This document shows, one piece after another, positions 6,085-9,330 of a stretch of DNA of 9,330 bases. The number at the start of each line of letters is the position of its first letter. Position 1 is the first letter of the stretch. The stretch spans positions 1-9,330 of the forward strand of contig JBLRXD010000174.1 of assembly GCA_047920935.1 (NCBI GenBank), written 5' to 3'. The stretch is from UBA7803 sp047920935 (GTDB taxonomy: Bacteria; Pseudomonadota; Gammaproteobacteria; Pseudomonadales; Azotimanducaceae). The position numbers and the translations under genes are program-made. The notes beneath the pieces were generated by a model. It made no database searches. It worked only from the letters and a program-made list of their open reading frames with translations, and had not been told where the DNA came from.

Positions 6085-6698
6085 ACGATGGCCTGCTGCT
6101 CATAGTTTCCGCGCCGTCGGGGGCGGGCAAAACCAGCCTGGTTGCCGCCCTGCTCGAGCGCGACCGCCAACTGGTGGTGTCGGTGTCCCATACCACCCGC
6201 AAGCGCCGTCAGAAGGAGCGCGCCGGGGTCGACTACCACTTCATCGACCAACCCCAATTCGAGCGTATGGCGCAGGCCGGCGAGTTCCTGGAGCACGCCG
6301 AAGTGTTCGGCAACCGCTACGGCACCTCGGTGGCCGCTGTAGACAGCGAGCGCCGCAGCGGCCGCGACGTGATCCTCGAAATCGACTTCCAGGGAGCCGG
6401 CCAAGTGCGCGCCCGCTATCCGGACGCGGTGAGCGTGTTCATCCTGCCACCATCCACCGAGGCGCTGCAGAGCCGCCTGACCGGCCGCGGCCAGGATGAC
6501 GACAGCGTCATCCGCGAGCGCCTGGCCAAAGCCCGCTGGGAGATGTCGCACTACGCCGACTACGACTACCTGCTGGTGAACGATGATTTCGACGCCGCCC
6601 TGGCGGAACTGGCCTGCATCGTCCGATCGGAACGACTGCGGCTGCCGCGCCAGCAGCGTCGACTGCAGCCCTTGCTCCGGGACCTTGGCGTTTCTTGA
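6081..6698 (+). CDS. gmk: Guanylate kinase
   Basis: Phosphorylates GMP and dGMP to the diphosphates with ATP; essential for GTP and (p)ppGpp supply; cytoplasmic. The 205 aa match the family (E. coli 207). Seen: P-loop SAPSGAGKT (10-18), the GMP-binding segment starting TTR (38-40), HAEVFGNRYGTS (72-83), LEIDFQGAGQVR (99-110), lid-region GRGQDDD (135-141), and MSHYADYDYLLVNDDFD (155-171). The GMP-binding residues Arg40, Arg43, Glu46 and Tyr52 are kept. However, the usual PRPGE motif reads RRQKE (42-46), replacing the conserved Pro and Gly. The ATG is embedded in the yicC stop (ATGA), with no good ribosome binding site of its own, so translational coupling is likely. Confidence 0.96.
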   Translation: MNDGLLLIVSAPSGAGKTSLVAALLERDRQLVVSVSHTTRKRRQKERAGVDYHFIDQPQFERMAQAGEFLEHAEVFGNRYGTSVAAVDSERRSGRDVILEIDFQGAGQVRARYPDAVSVFILPPSTEALQSRLTGRGQDDDSVIRERLAKARWEMSHYADYDYLLVNDDFDAALAELACIVRSERLRLPRQQRRLQPLLRDLGVS

Positions 6699-6724
6699 AG
6701 TGCGTGCAGGATAGCGCGTATACT
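6695..6724 (+). promoter_or_regulatory. Sigma70-type promoter of rpoZ-spoT
   Basis: TTGAAG (6695-6700, 4 of 6 to the -35 consensus) and TATACT (6719-6724, 5 of 6 to the -10) are separated by 18 nt. The -35 box overlaps the gmk stop codon (6696-6698). Predicted transcription start is near 6731, giving a leader of about 29 nt to the rpoZ ATG. This would let rpoZ-spoT be transcribed independently of yicC-gmk as well as by read-through. Confidence 0.65.
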
Positions 6725-6749
6725 TCGCGGTTCTCAAACCCTCCCCCAC

Positions 6750-6754
6750 AGGAA
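6750..6754 (+). promoter_or_regulatory. Ribosome binding site of rpoZ
   Basis: AGGAA ends 5 nt before the ATG at 6760, a well-placed site that fixes the rpoZ start. Confidence 0.75.
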
Positions 6755-6759
6755 CGCGC

Positions 6760-7032
6760 ATGGCCCGCATCACCGTCGAAGACTGCCTGGATCACGTCGA
6801 CAACCGTTTCGAACTGGTGATGGTTGCCACTCGCCGCGCACGCCAGATGCGCCGCTTCGGTGCGGAGCCGCTGGTTCCGGAAGAGAACGACAAACCCACC
6901 GTCATCGCCCTGCGAGAGATCGCGGCAGGCCTGATCAGCCATGAAATGCTTGACGCGCAGGATGCCTCCACCGACGATCACCGGTTGGAAGTTACTTTCG
7001 GCATAGGAGATGACCAAGCCCGCGACCTCTAA
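6760..7032 (+). CDS. rpoZ: DNA-directed RNA polymerase omega subunit
   Basis: Small subunit that chaperones beta-prime folding and assembly of RNA polymerase and contributes to one of the ppGpp-binding sites of the enzyme. The 90 aa match E. coli (91). The start MARITVEDCL (1-10) is diagnostic, followed by NRFELVMVATRRARQ (15-29), the conserved helical core, and NDKPTVIALREIAAGLI (43-59). The C-terminus is acidic and variable, as is usual. It has its own promoter at 6695-6724 and a good ribosome binding site. If spoT starts at 7010 its first codons overlap the last 23 nt of rpoZ in another frame. The rpoZ-spoT order is widely conserved in Gammaproteobacteria. Confidence 0.95.
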   Translation: MARITVEDCLDHVDNRFELVMVATRRARQMRRFGAEPLVPEENDKPTVIALREIAAGLISHEMLDAQDASTDDHRLEVTFGIGDDQARDL

Positions 7033-9330
7033 GGTTTCCACTCGTACCGGCAAGTCCGGCCGAGGTGGGCCGCCGTCCCGCTCCCGGTCGATGCCGTCGT
7101 CCAGTGCGCCCCCAGGCTCGCCGCCCACAGAATCCGATCTCGTTGGCGCGGAGCTGCTCCAATCTATCGAGGATTCCATCGAGCAATCCACGGGCTCTAT
7201 GGAGATCGACGCTCAGAGCGTAGCCGAGCCGCCGCCGTCCCAGCGCCGCAAAGGCGCTGCCCGTCCAATCCAATCCGAATCGTACTTCGTGGCGCGCCTC
7301 GCCGAGCAGGCCAAGCACCCGTCAATCGCCGCACCCGTGTCCGTCGACGATCTGTGCGACAAGCTCGCCAGCTATCTGGAGCCGGAGCAAATCGCGCTGG
7401 TGCGTGACGCCTACGACTACGCCGCTGCCGCCCACGCAGGCCAATGGCGGCGCACCGGTCATCCGTACATCAGCCATCCGCTGGCCGTGGCCAACGTGCT
7501 TGCCAACATGCGCATGGACCACGAAACGCTGATGGCGGCACTGCTGCACGATGTCATCGAAGACACCGAGGTCGGACGGGCCAACCTGGGGGATCGCTAT
7601 GGCGAGTCGGTCGCACAGATCGTCGACGGCGTGTCGAAGCTGTCCACCATCTTCCGCTCCCGCGCCGAGGCCCAGGCGGAGAACTTCCAGAAGATGGCGC
7701 TGGCCATGGCCAAGGACATCCGTGTCATCGTGGTCAAGCTGGCCGACCGGCTGCACAACATGCGCACCATCGGCGTCATGTCCCACGAGCAGCGCAAGCG
7801 CATCGCCAGGGAAACTCTGGATTTCTACGCGCCCATAGCCAACCGTCTGGGCATCCACCACATCAAGGTGGAGTTCGAGGAGCTGGGGTTCCGCGCCCTG
7901 TACCCGTTGCGCGCCGACCGCATCGAGCGGGCCGTGAAGGCCGCCCGGGGCAACCGCAAGGAGCTGATGGAGGAACTGCGTAAATCCCTCGACGGGGCGC
8001 TTGCGCAGGAGGGCATCAGCGCCGAGGTCCAGGGGCGCGAAAAGCACCTTTACTCCATCTACCGGAAGATGAAAGCCCAGCACAAGTCGTTCGCGGAGAT
8101 CATGGACGTGTTCGGCTTCCGCGTGGTGGTGGATCAGGTGGACGACTGCTATCGGGCGCTCGGGGTGGTGCACAACCTCTACAAGCCGGTGGCCAACCGC
8201 TTCAAGGACTACATCGCCATTCCCAAGGTGAACGGCTATCAGTCCCTGCACACCACCCTGTTCGGCATGCACGGGGTGCCCATCGAGGTGCAGATTCGCA
8301 CCCGCCACATGGAGGCGGTGGCAGAGAACGGCATTGCCGGGCATTGGCTCTACAAGGCCTCCAGCGACGACTTTCAGAGCAGCCAGCAGCGAGCGCGACA
8401 ATGGGTGCGCGATCTGCTCGATCTGCAGCAGAAGGCGGGCAACCCGCTGGAATTCATCGAGAGCCTGAAGATCGACCTGTTTCCCGATGAAGTCTACGTC
8501 TTCACGCCCAAAGGCCACATCATGGAGCTGCCGCGCGGCGCCTGCGCGGTGGATTTCGCCTATGCCGTGCACACCGACGTCGGCAACCGCTGCGTCGCCT
8601 GCCGCATCGACCGCAACCTGGCTCCCTTGTCCCAACAGCTGCAGAGCGGCCAGAGCGTCGAGATCATCACGGCCCTCGATGCCCGCCCCAACCCCGATTG
8701 GCTGACTTTCGTGGTGTCCAGCAAAGCGCGCACCGGCATTCGTCAGGCGCTCAAGGTGCAGCAGGCGGCCGACTCCATCGCCTTCGGGCGGCGGCTGCTG
8801 AATCGCTCCCTGGCCAGCGCCGACAAAAGCATCAACGATCTCGACTTCCGCCGCTTGCGCCGGGTGTTCAAGGAGTTCGGGGTGAAACGCCTCGACGACC
8901 TGCTGGCCGCCATCGGTAACGGCGAGCTCATGGCTTATGTGGTGGCGCAACAGCTGCTGGCGGCCGGGGATCAGGACGCCACCGGCATCACCGTGGACAG
9001 CGGCGGGCCGGTGGCCATCCGCGGCGGCGAGGGTCTGGTGATCAACTACGGGCGCTGCTGCGGGCCGATTCCCGGAGACCCCATCGTCGGCCACATGACC
9101 CCCGGCAAGGGCTTCGTGGTGCACGTCGAGACCTGCCCGAACATGGTGGAAATCCGCCGCCGGCGCGGCGGCCGGGACATCATTCCGGCCAACTGGTCGG
9201 CGGCCTCCAAGGCAGAGTTCCTCACATTCCTGCGCATCGACGTCCACCGCAAGAAGGGCATCATCGCCAGCATCGCCGCGAGTTTGACCAGCGACTCGGC
9301 GGAAAAAAGCTGCTTAAGCCCCTTGGCGGG
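7010..9330 (+). CDS. spoT: Bifunctional (p)ppGpp synthetase/hydrolase SpoT, 3' end outside window
   Basis: Makes and, mainly, degrades (p)ppGpp, the stringent-response alarmone. The frame is open from an ATG at 7010 (after in-frame TAG 7004) to the right edge, 773 codons. Domains from that ATG: disordered Ser/Pro/Arg-rich extension (1-109); HD hydrolase with HPYISHP (151-157) and catalytic HDVIED (180-185), intact; synthetase with RFKD (397-400, the basic RXKD form of bifunctional Rel/SpoT enzymes) and GYQSLHT (409-415); TGS (about 489-555); a helical region; the Cys-Cys zinc-finger-like segment YGRCCGPIPGD (680-690); and the start of ACT (from about 737). SpoT of related bacteria begins near DLCDKLASYL (114-123), so starts at ATG 7091, ATG 7199, GTG 7289 or GTG 7337 are possible. 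ATG 7010 has AGGAG directly abutting it, too close to be ideal; no other candidate has a clear site. The final ~10 residues depart from the ACT consensus. Confidence 0.94.
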   Translation, partial: MTKPATSKVSTRTGKSGRGGPPSRSRSMPSSSAPPGSPPTESDLVGAELLQSIEDSIEQSTGSMEIDAQSVAEPPPSQRRKGAARPIQSESYFVARLAEQAKHPSIAAPVSVDDLCDKLASYLEPEQIALVRDAYDYAAAAHAGQWRRTGHPYISHPLAVANVLANMRMDHETLMAALLHDVIEDTEVGRANLGDRYGESVAQIVDGVSKLSTIFRSRAEAQAENFQKMALAMAKDIRVIVVKLADRLHNMRTIGVMSHEQRKRIARETLDFYAPIANRLGIHHIKVEFEELGFRALYPLRADRIERAVKAARGNRKELMEELRKSLDGALAQEGISAEVQGREKHLYSIYRKMKAQHKSFAEIMDVFGFRVVVDQVDDCYRALGVVHNLYKPVANRFKDYIAIPKVNGYQSLHTTLFGMHGVPIEVQIRTRHMEAVAENGIAGHWLYKASSDDFQSSQQRARQWVRDLLDLQQKAGNPLEFIESLKIDLFPDEVYVFTPKGHIMELPRGACAVDFAYAVHTDVGNRCVACRIDRNLAPLSQQLQSGQSVEIITALDARPNPDWLTFVVSSKARTGIRQALKVQQAADSIAFGRRLLNRSLASADKSINDLDFRRLRRVFKEFGVKRLDDLLAAIGNGELMAYVVAQQLLAAGDQDATGITVDSGGPVAIRGGEGLVINYGRCCGPIPGDPIVGHMTPGKGFVVHVETCPNMVEIRRRRGGRDIIPANWSAASKAEFLTFLRIDVHRKKGIIASIAASLTSDSAEKSCLSPLA

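Noticed and set aside
7322..9247. 641-codon open frame on the minus strand
   Set aside because: Entirely antisense to spoT, whose plus-strand frame encodes recognisable HD, synthetase, TGS and zinc-finger motifs. Long antisense frames are common in high-GC coding DNA, and this one is His/Val/Gln-rich with no family motif.
1..9330. Mobile elements, CRISPR arrays, tRNA genes, defence or biosynthetic clusters
   Set aside because: No transposase, integrase, regularly spaced repeats, tRNA-like fold or atypical composition was seen; nearly all sequence is accounted for by core housekeeping genes.

Overview
The window is a high-GC (roughly two-thirds G+C by eye) stretch of gammaproteobacterial core chromosome. 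The evidence is the combination of an AlgC-type phosphohexomutase, ArgB of the arginine-sensitive type, SlmA (a gammaproteobacterial nucleoid-occlusion factor) and the rph/pyrE/yicC/gmk/rpoZ/spoT neighbourhood. The layout mixes the Escherichia arrangement (slmA > < pyrE < rph, yicC >, and gmk-rpoZ-spoT) with the Pseudomonas one (algC-argB, yicC-gmk-rpoZ-spoT). That fits a non-enteric, non-fluorescent-pseudomonad gammaproteobacterium, but family and genus cannot be resolved from the sequence alone. No mobile element, tRNA, rRNA, CRISPR array or horizontally acquired island is visible.

Layout. (1) Positions 2-3007, plus strand: the 3' part of algC (its start lies left of the window), then argB 4 nt later, then slmA 41 nt later, probably one transcript. 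(2) Positions 3008-3047: a short convergent gap with a G+C-rich hairpin. (3) Positions 5097 down to 3048, minus strand: rph, pyrE and a small secreted coiled-coil protein with a DUF4124-like N-terminus, packed with 9- and 16-nt gaps. (4) Positions 5098-5217: a divergent promoter region with back-to-back -10 boxes and a run of nine C's. (5) Positions 5218-6698, plus strand: yicC and gmk with a 4-nt ATGA overlap. (6) Positions 6699-9330, plus strand: a clear sigma70-type promoter, rpoZ, then spoT, which overlaps rpoZ if its first ATG is used and runs off the right edge.

Functionally the genes cover sugar-phosphate supply for surface polysaccharide (algC), arginine synthesis (argB), division-site control (slmA), pyrimidine synthesis (pyrE), tRNA and RNA maturation and decay (rph, yicC), guanine nucleotide supply (gmk), RNA polymerase assembly (rpoZ) and (p)ppGpp turnover (spoT). 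The gmk-rpoZ-spoT end joins GMP/GDP metabolism with the alarmone enzyme and the polymerase subunit that forms part of a ppGpp site.

I found no new multi-gene system. The points most worth checking are small: the unannotated secreted coiled-coil gene at the end of the rph-pyrE operon, the homopolymer inside the rph promoter, the long disordered N-terminal extension (or misplaced start) of SpoT, the N-terminal extension of AlgC, and the last ~30 bases, which stop resembling the SpoT ACT domain.
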